The position numbers and the translations under genes are program-made. DNA of 64,000 nucleotides. Origin: Marinifilum sp. D737 (GTDB lineage: Bacteria > Bacteroidota > Bacteroidia > Bacteroidales > Marinifilaceae). Positions 38,110-46,575 of the stretch are shown piece by piece. The DNA lies in the NCBI RefSeq assembly GCF_026672275.1, contig NZ_JANQCD010000015.1:52107-116106 (forward strand), in the 5' to 3' direction. Numbering within the stretch: position 1 is the first letter of the stretch; every line of letters starts with the position of its first letter. The notes below the pieces were generated by a model, which worked only from the letters and a program-made list of their open reading frames with translations, was not told the DNA's origin and searched no databases.

Positions 38110-38913
38110 TTAATTATTTATATTAAACTTACTTAAATATGCTTCGATATCCTCTAGCATTTTTTCAGCACGCTTCATGTGCTTACTTTCAGGGTATTCA
38201 TCAACAAATGCATAATATTCTTCTTTTGCATTGTTGTATCTTTCTCTTTGTTTTGAAGGTATACTCTTAAAAGCCAACTGATGCTTCGATTCTAAAAGCA
38301 TAAACATCAAATCTTCTCTATGCGATGAACCAGGGTAATCTTTAATACTATTTTGAAGAGCAATAATTGCCGAAGGATACTTCTCTCTATCGTAATAATT
38401 TCTTGCACTCAAATAAGACTTATATACCAATTTATCCTGCATCTCATCTATATATTCATTACACTTAGGAATTCGTGTTGAGTTTGGATAACGATTAATG
38501 TACAACTGAAATGCATCGATAGCATCTTGCGTTGGCGTTTGATCCAATCTCGGTTTTGGCGACTCCAAATAGTAACAATATGCACTCATATATAAACACT
38601 CCTCTGAATATGGACTATCAGGAAATGTTTTCAAAAAGTTTCTAAAAAAATATCCAGCACCAATATAATCTCCTTGCCCATATGAGCAATATGAAATGTA
38701 ATAACTTATGGTTTCTGCTTTACTTGTTCCTCTGTAAATAGGAAGCAATTCTTCAAACAAAGTGGCTGCTTTTGCATAATCTTCCGAACTGTAATATTCA
38801 ACAGCTTTTTTGTATTTCAGAGAGTTGTCGGAACTTTTCAGCAATTTTTGATACTCGCTACATCCTCCTAAAACGAAGGCGAAAAGCACGAACAGTAAGA
38901 CAATTTTTCTCAT
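38110..38913 (-). CDS. bamD: Outer membrane assembly lipoprotein BamD
   Basis: Periplasmic TPR lipoprotein of the BAM complex, which inserts beta-barrels. The start at 38913 gives a regular lipoprotein signal (MRKIVLLFV to VLGGC); an upstream in-frame ATG at 38940 adds nine residues. TPR-like repeats cover the whole protein: YKKAVEYYSSEDYAKAATLFEEL, YSEECLYMSAYCYY, NYYDREKYPSAIIALQNSIKDYPGS and ECPES-like SKHMKRAEKML. Length about 267 aa is normal. First gene of the cluster leading to rpoZ and coaBC. Confidence 0.92.
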   Translation of the reverse strand: MRKIVLLFVLFAFVLGGCSEYQKLLKSSDNSLKYKKAVEYYSSEDYAKAATLFEELLPIYRGTSKAETISYYISYCSYGQGDYIGAGYFFRNFLKTFPDSPYSEECLYMSAYCYYLESPKPRLDQTPTQDAIDAFQLYINRYPNSTRIPKCNEYIDEMQDKLVYKSYLSARNYYDREKYPSAIIALQNSIKDYPGSSHREDLMFMLLESKHQLAFKSIPSKQRERYNNAKEEYYAFVDEYPESKHMKRAEKMLEDIEAYLSKFNINN

Positions 38914-39013
38914 AGGCCTTGCTACTATATTTTTTTGCATTTTGCAAAGATAAAGTTTTCATATGAAATATAGCACACTTTCTCGTGTATATTATACAAT
39001 TCTTTATAATTTA

Positions 39014-39043
39014 TTGGTTTGAACCCAAAAAAGATTACTTTTG
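39014..39043 (+). promoter_or_regulatory. Bacteroidota-type promoter of the alpha-oxoamine synthase gene
   Basis: TTG at 39014-39016, a 19-base spacer and TACTTTTG at 39036-39043, a full match to TTG / TAnnTTTG. The transcript would start near 39050, leaving a leader of about 30 bases. Confidence 0.6.
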
Positions 39044-39081
39044 CACAGTTACAAAGAAAATAACTCAAAAAAGCATAAATC

Positions 39082-40332
39082 GTGGATATTTTTGACAAAA
39101 TTAAAACCCAAAAAGGGAATATCGGACAATACGCAAAACAAGCTCATGGATATTTTGCTTTCCCTAAACTGGAAGGTGAAATTAACTCAAGAATGAAGTT
39201 TCGTGGGAAAGAGGTGTTAACATGGAGTTTGAACAACTATATTGGTTTGGCAAATCACCCGGAAATTAGAAAAGCTGATGCAGAAGCAGCTGAAAAATGG
39301 GGATTAGCATACCCAATGGGTGCTCGTATGATGTCGGGACAAACAAGCCTCCACGAAGAACTTGAATCAAAACTTGCTGAATTCGTAGGAAAACCAGACG
39401 CTTTCCTTTTGAACTTTGGATACCAAGGAATGGTTTCTATTATCGATGCTCTTGTTGGTCGTCATGATGTAATTGTTTACGATTCAGAATCACACGCTTG
39501 TATTATGGATGGTCTTAGACTTCACCCTGGTAAGCGTTTCGTTTATCCTCATAACGATATGGATAATCTTCGTAAAGAATTAGAACGTGCAACCAAATGG
39601 GTTGAAAAAACTGGTGGGGGTATCCTTGTTATTACCGAAGGTGTATTCGGTATGGCAGGTGACCTGGGTAAGTTGGATGAAATCTGTGCAATGAAAGATG
39701 ATTTCAATTTCCGTCTATTGGTTGATGATGCTCATGGATTCGGTGTAATGGGTAAAAATGGTGCTGGTGCTATCGAACATTTCGGTGTTGAAGACAAAGT
39801 TGATCTTCACTTTAGTACTTTCGCAAAAGCTATGGCTGGTATCGGTGCATTCATCGCATGTGATGAAGAAGTTGGTACTTACCTAAGATATACTATGAGA
39901 TCTCAAATTTTTGCTAAATCTCTTCCAATGCCTATCGTTGAAGGTTCATTGAAGCGTTTGGATATGTTGAGAACCATGCCAGAACTTCGTGAAAAACTTT
40001 GGTCTGTTGCAAATACTCTTCAAACAGGTTTAAAAGATGCTGGTTTGGATATTGGTGTAACTGAATCTCCTGTAACTCCAGTTTATCTTTCTGGTAGTGT
40101 AGCTGAAGGAACTCAGGTTACTATGGATTTAAGAGAAAATTATAACATTTTCTGTTCTATCGTAGTTTACCCGGTAATTCCAAAAGGACAGTTATTGCTT
40201 CGTTTGATTCCAACCGCAATGCACTCTCTTGAAGATGTTGAGTACACAGTTAATGCATTTAAAGATGTAGCTCAGAAATTGAAAGATGGAAAATATAGTA
40301 AAGATAAATTTGCTGATGTATTCAAGCAGTAA
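39082..40332 (+). CDS. Alpha-oxoamine synthase family PLP enzyme (serine palmitoyltransferase / cysteate acyltransferase-like; GTG start)
   Basis: Condenses an amino acid with an acyl-CoA, releasing CO2. The 416-aa fold-type I enzyme shows the family pattern: LNNYIGLANHPEIR, GARMMSGQTSLHEELE, NFGYQGMVSII, DSESHACIMDGLRL, EGVFGMAGDLG, LVDDAHGFGVMG and FSTFAKAMAGIGAF (PLP-binding Lys). It begins with GTG. In Bacteroidota such enzymes make the sphingoid base of sphingolipids or the capnine base of sulfonolipids. No bioF neighbours are present, so biotin synthesis (KAPA synthase) is unlikely. Exact substrate unresolved. Confidence 0.85.
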   Translation: MDIFDKIKTQKGNIGQYAKQAHGYFAFPKLEGEINSRMKFRGKEVLTWSLNNYIGLANHPEIRKADAEAAEKWGLAYPMGARMMSGQTSLHEELESKLAEFVGKPDAFLLNFGYQGMVSIIDALVGRHDVIVYDSESHACIMDGLRLHPGKRFVYPHNDMDNLRKELERATKWVEKTGGGILVITEGVFGMAGDLGKLDEICAMKDDFNFRLLVDDAHGFGVMGKNGAGAIEHFGVEDKVDLHFSTFAKAMAGIGAFIACDEEVGTYLRYTMRSQIFAKSLPMPIVEGSLKRLDMLRTMPELREKLWSVANTLQTGLKDAGLDIGVTESPVTPVYLSGSVAEGTQVTMDLRENYNIFCSIVVYPVIPKGQLLLRLIPTAMHSLEDVEYTVNAFKDVAQKLKDGKYSKDKFADVFKQ

Positions 40333-40354
40333 TCTTACTATTTACTATGATATT

Positions 40355-40387
40355 AAAAACGACATTCGAAAGGATGTCGTTTTTTTT
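40355..40387 (+). terminator. Terminator after alpha-oxoamine synthase gene
   Basis: AAAAACGACAT pairs with ATGTCGTTTTT around an 8-base loop, ending in eight T. Confidence 0.85.
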
Positions 40388-40543
40388 CTCAATAATATTC
40401 GACCTCTATCCTTGAGCTATATAGGTGATTATTTTCCTGCAATTAATAAACCTGACAGATACTCCCATTATTAACCAGGAAAAATCGTCTCCGGCTATGA
40501 GGAGTGAGCTTAGCCCCAAACTACAACACTCAAAAGCATAAAA

Positions 40544-40571
40544 AAAGCCCAACTTTTACAAGTCAGGCTTT
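40544..40571 (-). terminator. trxB terminator
   Basis: AAAGCC, imperfect inner ACTT/AAGT pairing, GGCTTT; on the minus strand a T run follows, 21 bases past the trxB stop. Confidence 0.75.
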
Positions 40572-40591
40572 ATTATATTATCAAAATAAAC

Positions 40592-41584
40592 TTACTCTCT
40601 TTCAGCTAAAAATCTCTCAGCATCCATAGCAGCCATACATCCCGATCCTGCTGATGTAATAGCCTGACGATAATGAGGATCTTTTAAATCTCCTGAAGCA
40701 AATACACCAGGAACATTTGTTTTGGTTGAATCTGGCTCAGTAATCACATATCCCTGATCATCCGTCTTCAAGTAATCTGCAAATACTCTCGAGTTTGGTG
40801 TGTGACCAATTGCAACGAAGAATCCATCAATTTTGATATCCACTTCTGTTTCATCAGCCTCTCCCATTCTCTTGATAAGCTTCGCTCCTTCTACAACTCC
40901 ATCGCCATATAATTCTTTGGTATTGTGCTCAAATAAAACCTCGATATTCTCTGTTTTAAAAACACGATCTTGCATTGCCTTAGAAGCTCGTAAAAATGGC
41001 TTACGAACAATTAAATATACCTTATTACACAAGCCAGCAAGATAGGTAGCCTCCTCAGCAGCAGTGTCACCACCCCCTACTACAGCTACATCTTTTCCTC
41101 TATAGAAAAAGCCATCACAGGTAGCACAAGCCGAAACACCAGAACCCATATACTTTTCTTCAGTTGGGAAACCAAGATATTTTGCAGTTGCTCCCGTTGC
41201 CAAGATAACCGACTCCGCTTCAATCACCTTTTTCTCATCAACTACAACTTTGTGTGGATATACCGAAAAATCAACAGCCGTAACCAAACCCCAACGACAA
41301 TCTGTACCAAAGCGTTCTGCCTGCTTCTTTAAATCTGCCATCATATCAGGTCCTGTTACTCCTTGAGGATAACCAGGGAAATTATCTACTTCGGTGGTAG
41401 TTGTTAACTGACCACCTGGTTGAAGACCTTCAATCACAACAGGATTTAAATTTGCTCTAGCAGCATAAATTGCCGCAGTATAACCAGCTGGTCCAGAACC
41501 AACGATTAAACATTTAACTTTCTCAACATCACCTTCAGGGACAACAGGTGATTTTTCGTTTAGGTTCATTGATTTAAATTCCAT
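40592..41584 (-). CDS. trxB: Thioredoxin reductase
   Basis: NADPH-dependent flavoenzyme that reduces thioredoxin. The 330-aa protein has the FAD motif GSGPAGYTAAIYAARA (from residue 29), redox-active CATC at 153-156, the NADPH motif GGGDTAAEEATYL and the C-terminal ASGDLKDPHYRQAITSAGSGCMAAMDAERFL. The first 20 residues are an extension compared with E. coli TrxB; a later start is possible. A TAGATTTG box on the minus strand (41626-41633) is its likely promoter. Confidence 0.95.
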   Translation of the reverse strand: MEFKSMNLNEKSPVVPEGDVEKVKCLIVGSGPAGYTAAIYAARANLNPVVIEGLQPGGQLTTTTEVDNFPGYPQGVTGPDMMADLKKQAERFGTDCRWGLVTAVDFSVYPHKVVVDEKKVIEAESVILATGATAKYLGFPTEEKYMGSGVSACATCDGFFYRGKDVAVVGGGDTAAEEATYLAGLCNKVYLIVRKPFLRASKAMQDRVFKTENIEVLFEHNTKELYGDGVVEGAKLIKRMGEADETEVDIKIDGFFVAIGHTPNSRVFADYLKTDDQGYVITEPDSTKTNVPGVFASGDLKDPHYRQAITSAGSGCMAAMDAERFLAERE

Positions 41585-41625
41585 GTATGTTTACCTATTC
41601 TGTTTCTAAATAATAATTGGACAAA

Positions 41626-41633
41626 CAAATCTA
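41626..41633 (-). promoter_or_regulatory. Candidate -7 element for trxB
   Basis: Minus-strand TAGATTTG matches TAnnTTTG, 42 bases before the first trxB start codon. Confidence 0.4.
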
Positions 41634-41779
41634 CAAAAATATCCAGATAATTAACTGTATTCATCAATAGAAAGATTAAATCACTGAATCAATTTTATCT
41701 AATGATCTTAGTTGTTTGTTTAATCAATCAGAAAAACACGAGATTAGCGATCAAGAGTTTACAAAAGGGTAAAAAAATA

Positions 41780-41801
41780 CCCCCTGAATATCTTCAGGGG
41801 G
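41780..41801 (-). terminator. Terminator of the second carboxylase cluster
   Basis: CCCCCTGAA and TTCAGGGGG pair perfectly around a 4-base loop; on the minus strand TATTTTTTT follows. Confidence 0.9.
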
Positions 41802-41829
41802 CCATAAAAACTCAATAATTAAATAGTCA

Positions 41830-43734
41830 TTAGGCTTTTGGCTCTACTACTAAAAGTAAATCACCTTTAGCAACAGAATCGCCAGAGTCACATTTAATTT
41901 CTTTTACAATACCTTCAGCTTTAGCATCAAGATTATTCATCATCTTCATCGCTTCAAGTACTACTAATGTATCTCCTACTTTAACTTCATCGCCAACTTT
42001 TACTTTGCACTCAACAATCATACCTGGGATTGGTGCAACAACACTACCTGTTGCAGTTTCGTCAGCGGCAGATTCTTTTTTCTTACGACCTTTGAATTGA
42101 GGTGCTGCAGGACCGTTAGGGTCATTAATTTCAACAGTAAATGTTTCGCCATCAACTGTAACCTCAAGCTCACGACCAGCTCCTTTTCCTTTAGAAGTCA
42201 ATTCTCCAGAAAGTGCTTTTCTAATCAACTCTTGCTCTTTCTCAACTTCAGCCATGGTTTTAGCTTTTACATCAGCTGGAACTTCTTCCATACCATACTT
42301 CCATTTCAAGAAACGCTTACCAGTTACTGGGTAAAGTGCGCACAATACTTCGTCATCAATATCTTTTGCAAGATCACCAAACTCAGCTTTAACATCTTCC
42401 ATTTCCGGCTCAAGAATAGATCCAGGACGAGCTGTAATTGGCTCTTCACCTCTTGGGTAATCCTTCAATGCTTTCTTCTGTACCTCAGGATCGATTGGAT
42501 GAGTTGTTTTACCATACAATCCGTAGCAAAGGTCTTTTACCTCTTTAGTAATCTGTGCATATTCTCCTTCGTAAGAATCGAACAATACATTGTTTACTGT
42601 CTGTACACCAACAATCTGAGATGTAGGAGTAACCAATGGAATATTTCCTAGTTGCTTACGTACTTTAGGAAGCAAACGGAATACTTCAGGAAGTTTATCC
42701 AATGCATCCATAGCTTTCAACTGGTTCACCAAGTTAGAAAGCATTCCACCTGGAGTTTGGTGCAACAATACGTTGATATCAGTTGTAGCATACTTAGGAT
42801 TGTTATCTAAGTGCTTATATTTAGGGATGTATTTCTCCATCTCTTCAGCAATAGCATTAATCTTATTAATGTCCATTCCTGAATCACGGTTAGTTCCCAA
42901 TAACGACATGATCAATGGCTCAACAGCAGCATGAGAAGTACGGTAAGCGTAAGGTCCGATACATGTATCAACGATATCTACACCTGCTTCAATTGCTTTG
43001 AAAATAGCCAAGTCACCCATACCTGAGGTAAAGTGAGTATGCAAGTTAATTGGAGTATCAGTAAACTTCTTGATTTCACGTACCAAGTTGTAAATATCAT
43101 AAGGAGCAACCAAACCGGCCATATCCTTAATACAAACAGAATCAACACCAAACTCAATCAAATCTTTTACTTTGTTGATGTAGTATTCCATATTGTAAAC
43201 TTCACCACCTAAACGAGGTTGGTTCAAAGTATAACATACAACACCTTGTAAGTGCTTCTTGTTATCCTTAATAACTTTAGCTGCAGTTTCGAAGTTTCTG
43301 AAGTCATTCAATGCATCGAAACAACGGAAGATATCCATACCGTTATCGATAGAACGCTGTACGAAAGCTCTTACTACATCATCAGCATAGTTACGGTATC
43401 CTACTACATTCTGCCCACGAAGAAGCATTGAAAATGGAGTTTTAGGCATGTGCTTTTTCAACACTCTTAAACGCTCCCATGGATCTTCACCTAAGAAACG
43501 GTGCATAGTATCGAAAGTTGCACCTCCCCATGTTTCAACAGCATTATACCCTGCATCGTCGATCATTTCTGCAACTGGCAGCATATCTTCTGTACGACCA
43601 CGAGTTGCGAAAAGCGACTGGTGTCCGTCACGTAAACTTACATCATTAATTTTAATTGGATTCTCTGCCTTTGGACGATCTTTGTCAAAGTTCAGTTGGG
43701 CCATTTCTAAAACCCCGTGTTTATCGAATGTCAT
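41830..43734 (-). CDS. Oxaloacetate decarboxylase alpha / pyruvate carboxylase subunit B-like protein with biotinyl domain
   Basis: A 634-aa protein. The N-terminal HMGL-like carboxyltransferase barrel (about 25-290) has NDVSLRDGHQSLFATRGRTEDM, EXWGGATFD-type ETWGGATFD and CIKDMAGL. The PYC/OADA domain follows (about 310-480). The C-terminal biotinyl domain has LEAMKMMNN with the biotinylated lysine at 597. It transfers CO2 between biotin and pyruvate/oxaloacetate. Last of three leftward genes with a small protein and an acyl-CoA carboxyltransferase, suggesting a transcarboxylase-like complex or a decarboxylase. No sodium-pump beta subunit lies nearby. Confidence 0.9.
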   Translation of the reverse strand: MTFDKHGVLEMAQLNFDKDRPKAENPIKINDVSLRDGHQSLFATRGRTEDMLPVAEMIDDAGYNAVETWGGATFDTMHRFLGEDPWERLRVLKKHMPKTPFSMLLRGQNVVGYRNYADDVVRAFVQRSIDNGMDIFRCFDALNDFRNFETAAKVIKDNKKHLQGVVCYTLNQPRLGGEVYNMEYYINKVKDLIEFGVDSVCIKDMAGLVAPYDIYNLVREIKKFTDTPINLHTHFTSGMGDLAIFKAIEAGVDIVDTCIGPYAYRTSHAAVEPLIMSLLGTNRDSGMDINKINAIAEEMEKYIPKYKHLDNNPKYATTDINVLLHQTPGGMLSNLVNQLKAMDALDKLPEVFRLLPKVRKQLGNIPLVTPTSQIVGVQTVNNVLFDSYEGEYAQITKEVKDLCYGLYGKTTHPIDPEVQKKALKDYPRGEEPITARPGSILEPEMEDVKAEFGDLAKDIDDEVLCALYPVTGKRFLKWKYGMEEVPADVKAKTMAEVEKEQELIRKALSGELTSKGKGAGRELEVTVDGETFTVEINDPNGPAAPQFKGRKKKESAADETATGSVVAPIPGMIVECKVKVGDEVKVGDTLVVLEAMKMMNNLDAKAEGIVKEIKCDSGDSVAKGDLLLVVEPKA

Positions 43735-43786
43735 CTTTTTATCTTTTTTTGAATTAATACTTTTCCCAATGCATCAGGAAAATAAA

Positions 43787-43975
43787 TTATGCACTTCGTA
43801 GACTTCGACCACGAAGTTGTACTACCTTACGTTTGGTCATCATCATTTTAATGCCAGTACGTGACCAAGAGCTACTATTTGAATTTTCAACCTTCAATGC
43901 TTCAGCTTTTTCTTGCTCAACGTAGTGAGCAACTGCAATAGCCACTGCTTTTTTAATCTTCTCTTCTCGTGTCAT
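43787..43975 (-). CDS. Small carboxylase-associated protein
   Basis: A 62-aa gene between the carboxyltransferase and the OadA-like gene, with spacers of 41 and 52 bases. The N-terminal helix (EEKIKKAVAIAVAHYVEQEK) and the C-terminal RTGIKMMMTKRKVVQLRGR resemble, in my recollection, the small proteins found in this place in many Bacteroidota acyl-CoA carboxylase operons. It has no transmembrane segment, so it is not a classical OadG. It may be an assembly subunit. The role is inferred from position only. Confidence 0.7.
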   Translation of the reverse strand: MTREEKIKKAVAIAVAHYVEQEKAEALKVENSNSSSWSRTGIKMMMTKRKVVQLRGRSLRSA

Positions 43976-44016
43976 AATTATTTGGTATTAATAATTAACT
44001 TTTTTTTAAATCTTTC

Positions 44017-45573
44017 TTACAATGGAATATTTCCGTGTTTCTTAGCTGGCAATACCTCTGCTTTAGTCTTCATTGCATTTAATGCGTCAATCAAACGAGC
44101 ACGAGTTTCGCTAGGAAGGATTACATCATCAATGTATCCACGCTGAGCTGCCAAGTAAGGAACGTTAAATGCGTCTTCGTATTCCTTAATCTTCTCATCA
44201 GTCTTAGCTTGCTTATCGTCAGCAGCAGCAATTTCTTTCTTGTAAGATGAGATTACCTCTACAGCACCCTTAGCACCCATTACTGCAATCTCAGCAGTTG
44301 GCCAAGCAAATACCATATCAGCTCCTAATGGCTTAGAACACATTGCCAGGTAAGCTCCACCGTAATCCTTACGTGTTACTACAGTAAACTTAGGTACAGT
44401 AGCCTCAGCATAACTCCAAAGTAGTTTTGCACCATGGCGGATAATACCACCTAGTTCTTGCTGTACTCCAGGAAGGTATCCCGGAACGTCAACAAATGTT
44501 ACCATTGGAATATTGAAAGCATCACAAGTACGTACGAAACGAGAAATCTTATCAGATGCATCGATATCTAAACAACCTGCCTGAATCAATGGCTGGTTTG
44601 CGATGATACCAACTGATTGGTTATCTAGACGACCAAAACCGATAATTGCATTCTCAGCATAGTGCTCGTGTACTTCGTAGAATTCTCCCTGGTCAAGTAC
44701 CGATTCAATAACAGCCTTCATATCGTAAGGTGTTTTTGCATCATCAGGAATCATTGTATCCAATTCTTCACAAATACGCTGAGGATCGTCACCCATTGCC
44801 AATTGTGGAGTTTCTTCCAAATTGTTATTTGGCAAATAGCTTAACAAGTCGCGAATTGCTTCAATTGTTTCTTCATCAGTATCGCAAGCGAAATGAGCGT
44901 TACCACTCTTAGCGTTGTGAGCCATAGCTCCTCCCAACTCTTCGAAAGTAGTCTCTTCACCTGTAACTGTTTTAATTACGTATGGAGATGTAATAAACAT
45001 GTGACTCTGTTTTTTAACCATGTAAACAAAGTCAGTCATAGCTGGAGAATATACTGCACCACCAGCACAAGGACCCATAATTGCAGAAATCTGTGGAACC
45101 ACACCCGATGCTCTTGAGTTACGCATAAAAATTTCACCGTAACCTTTCAACGCATCAACACCTTCTTCTACACGCGCTCCACCAGAATCATTCAATCCTA
45201 CAACAGGTGCTCCAGCGCTAACAGCCAAATCCATTACTTTACAGATTTTTGCAGCGTGCATTTCACCTAAAGATCCTCCTCTTGAAGTAAAATCTTGAGA
45301 ATAAGCAAATACTGTTCTACCATTTACTAAACCATGACCGATAATAACACCATCAGCTGGAATTTCAGTATTTTCGAAGCCAAAGTTTGTACAACGGTGT
45401 TCCACAAACATATCCAATTCTCTAAAACTTCCCTCATCAAAAAGCAAGTCTATTCTCTCTCGTGCGGAAAGCTTACCTTTGTCGTGCTGCTTGGCAACAC
45501 GAGCTTCCCCGCCCATCATTTTAACTTCTTCTCTTTTTTTCTTTAAGAGATCTAACTTTTCAGATACCTTCAT
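44017..45573 (-). CDS. Acyl-CoA carboxylase / methylmalonyl-CoA carboxyltransferase subunit
   Basis: A 518-aa PccB/MmdA-family carboxyltransferase: [88 protein letters not shown] and the end KKHGNIPL. It is a paralogue of the enzyme at 13870-15405. Together with the OadA-like biotin protein it could form a methylmalonyl-CoA:pyruvate transcarboxylase as in propionate metabolism. First gene of the leftward three-gene cluster. Substrate not proven. Confidence 0.92.
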   Translation of the reverse strand: MKVSEKLDLLKKKREEVKMMGGEARVAKQHDKGKLSARERIDLLFDEGSFRELDMFVEHRCTNFGFENTEIPADGVIIGHGLVNGRTVFAYSQDFTSRGGSLGEMHAAKICKVMDLAVSAGAPVVGLNDSGGARVEEGVDALKGYGEIFMRNSRASGVVPQISAIMGPCAGGAVYSPAMTDFVYMVKKQSHMFITSPYVIKTVTGEETTFEELGGAMAHNAKSGNAHFACDTDEETIEAIRDLLSYLPNNNLEETPQLAMGDDPQRICEELDTMIPDDAKTPYDMKAVIESVLDQGEFYEVHEHYAENAIIGFGRLDNQSVGIIANQPLIQAGCLDIDASDKISRFVRTCDAFNIPMVTFVDVPGYLPGVQQELGGIIRHGAKLLWSYAEATVPKFTVVTRKDYGGAYLAMCSKPLGADMVFAWPTAEIAVMGAKGAVEVISSYKKEIAAADDKQAKTDEKIKEYEDAFNVPYLAAQRGYIDDVILPSETRARLIDALNAMKTKAEVLPAKKHGNIPL

Positions 45574-46347
45574 CTTTAATATTTATTTTCAAGTAATTTG
45601 CTAAGAAAATCTCAAGGAATTTCTATATATACTTCAATTGCTATTCAATTCTTCTTTTAATTCTTATCCTTTTAATTGAGCAGTTAATCTTTACATCAAT
45701 TAATAAAGTCTGTATTTAAACCGCAATCCTCTTTAAAGAATTATTTCAATATTGATGGACGAATATAAATACTTTCATTGTAGATAAGAAACTGTTTAAA
45801 AACAGCACTTTCCAGCGTAAACGTTTGAATATCAAACCTAGCTAAAAATCATTTCTTATATCGATCTGTTTTCCAGATTATTAATCACAATTAGTTGTTC
45901 TTTTCGAATTTTGTCAAAAAATTGCCAGAAATATTGTACAACATATAAAGAGCAAGTTTTAAAATGACAAAAGCCATCAAACGAAAACCCAACAACGTTT
46001 TCTACGAAGCAAAAATGCATATTAATAAACTATCTATCAATAGGTATAATTACCCAATCGCTTCAAAACACTAATGATTTCTTTATACATATCAACATCA
46101 TTCTTCTATGCATATCAAGCCATATAAATGAAAAAGAAATTTTATTAGTTTAATTGATTTATGATTAGCGAGAAGGATACTCTTGGTTCAGAGAATAAGT
46201 ATCCGGAAATCCTTATAATTCACAGTGTAGTTATAAGGAATTATTTCTTTAATATGAAACGATCTTTTACTATTCTACGCCCAATTAATCTCTTTTCAGC
46301 AAACTTTTTGTAGGTTGATTTTCATAAACTATATTTGTTATTCTATT
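45574..46347. other. 774-base gene-free region before tRNA-Pro
   Basis: No supported protein gene; a 36-codon frame at 45964 lacks support. Two hairpins lie close to the tRNA: GGATACT/AGTATCC (46175-46204) and TCCTTATAA/TTATAAGGA (46210-46239). They could be part of an unannotated RNA or promoter structure. The left part is the leader and promoter of the carboxylase cluster. Confidence 0.5.
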
Positions 46348-46422
46348 CGGGGCGTAGCTCAGCCAGGTTAGAGTACACGTCTGGGGGGCGTGGGGTCGGA
46401 AGTTCGAATCTTCTCGCCCCGA
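46348..46422 (+). tRNA. tRNA-Pro (anticodon GGG)
   Basis: A complete cloverleaf: acceptor CGGGGCG/CGCCCCG with the C1-G72 pair typical of proline tRNA, D stem GCTC/GAGT, anticodon stem CACGT/GCGTG, loop CTGGGGG with GGG at 46383-46385, T stem GGAAG/CTTCT with loop TTCGAAT, and discriminator A. CCA is not encoded. A tyrosine recombinase lies 153 bases downstream, so its 3' end is a likely integration site. Confidence 0.95.
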
Positions 46423-46575
46423 CATTTTTTAAGCGATGATTTACAGCACTTTACGACTGTTATTATCGCTTTTTTCATGCTTTATTTTCTCTAAGATATT
46501 GCGGTTTAAGATGCTTTTTGTAGCTTTAAAAGTGTAAAAGATTGCAAAAAACTTGCAAAAAAAAAAACATCTTAA

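Noticed and set aside
42097..42651. 184-codon plus-strand ORF
   Set aside because: Antisense to the OadA-like gene; a shadow of its codon pattern.
45964..46074. 36-codon ORF upstream of tRNA-Pro
   Set aside because: Too short, with no conserved feature and no partner gene; kept only as a note in the gap description.
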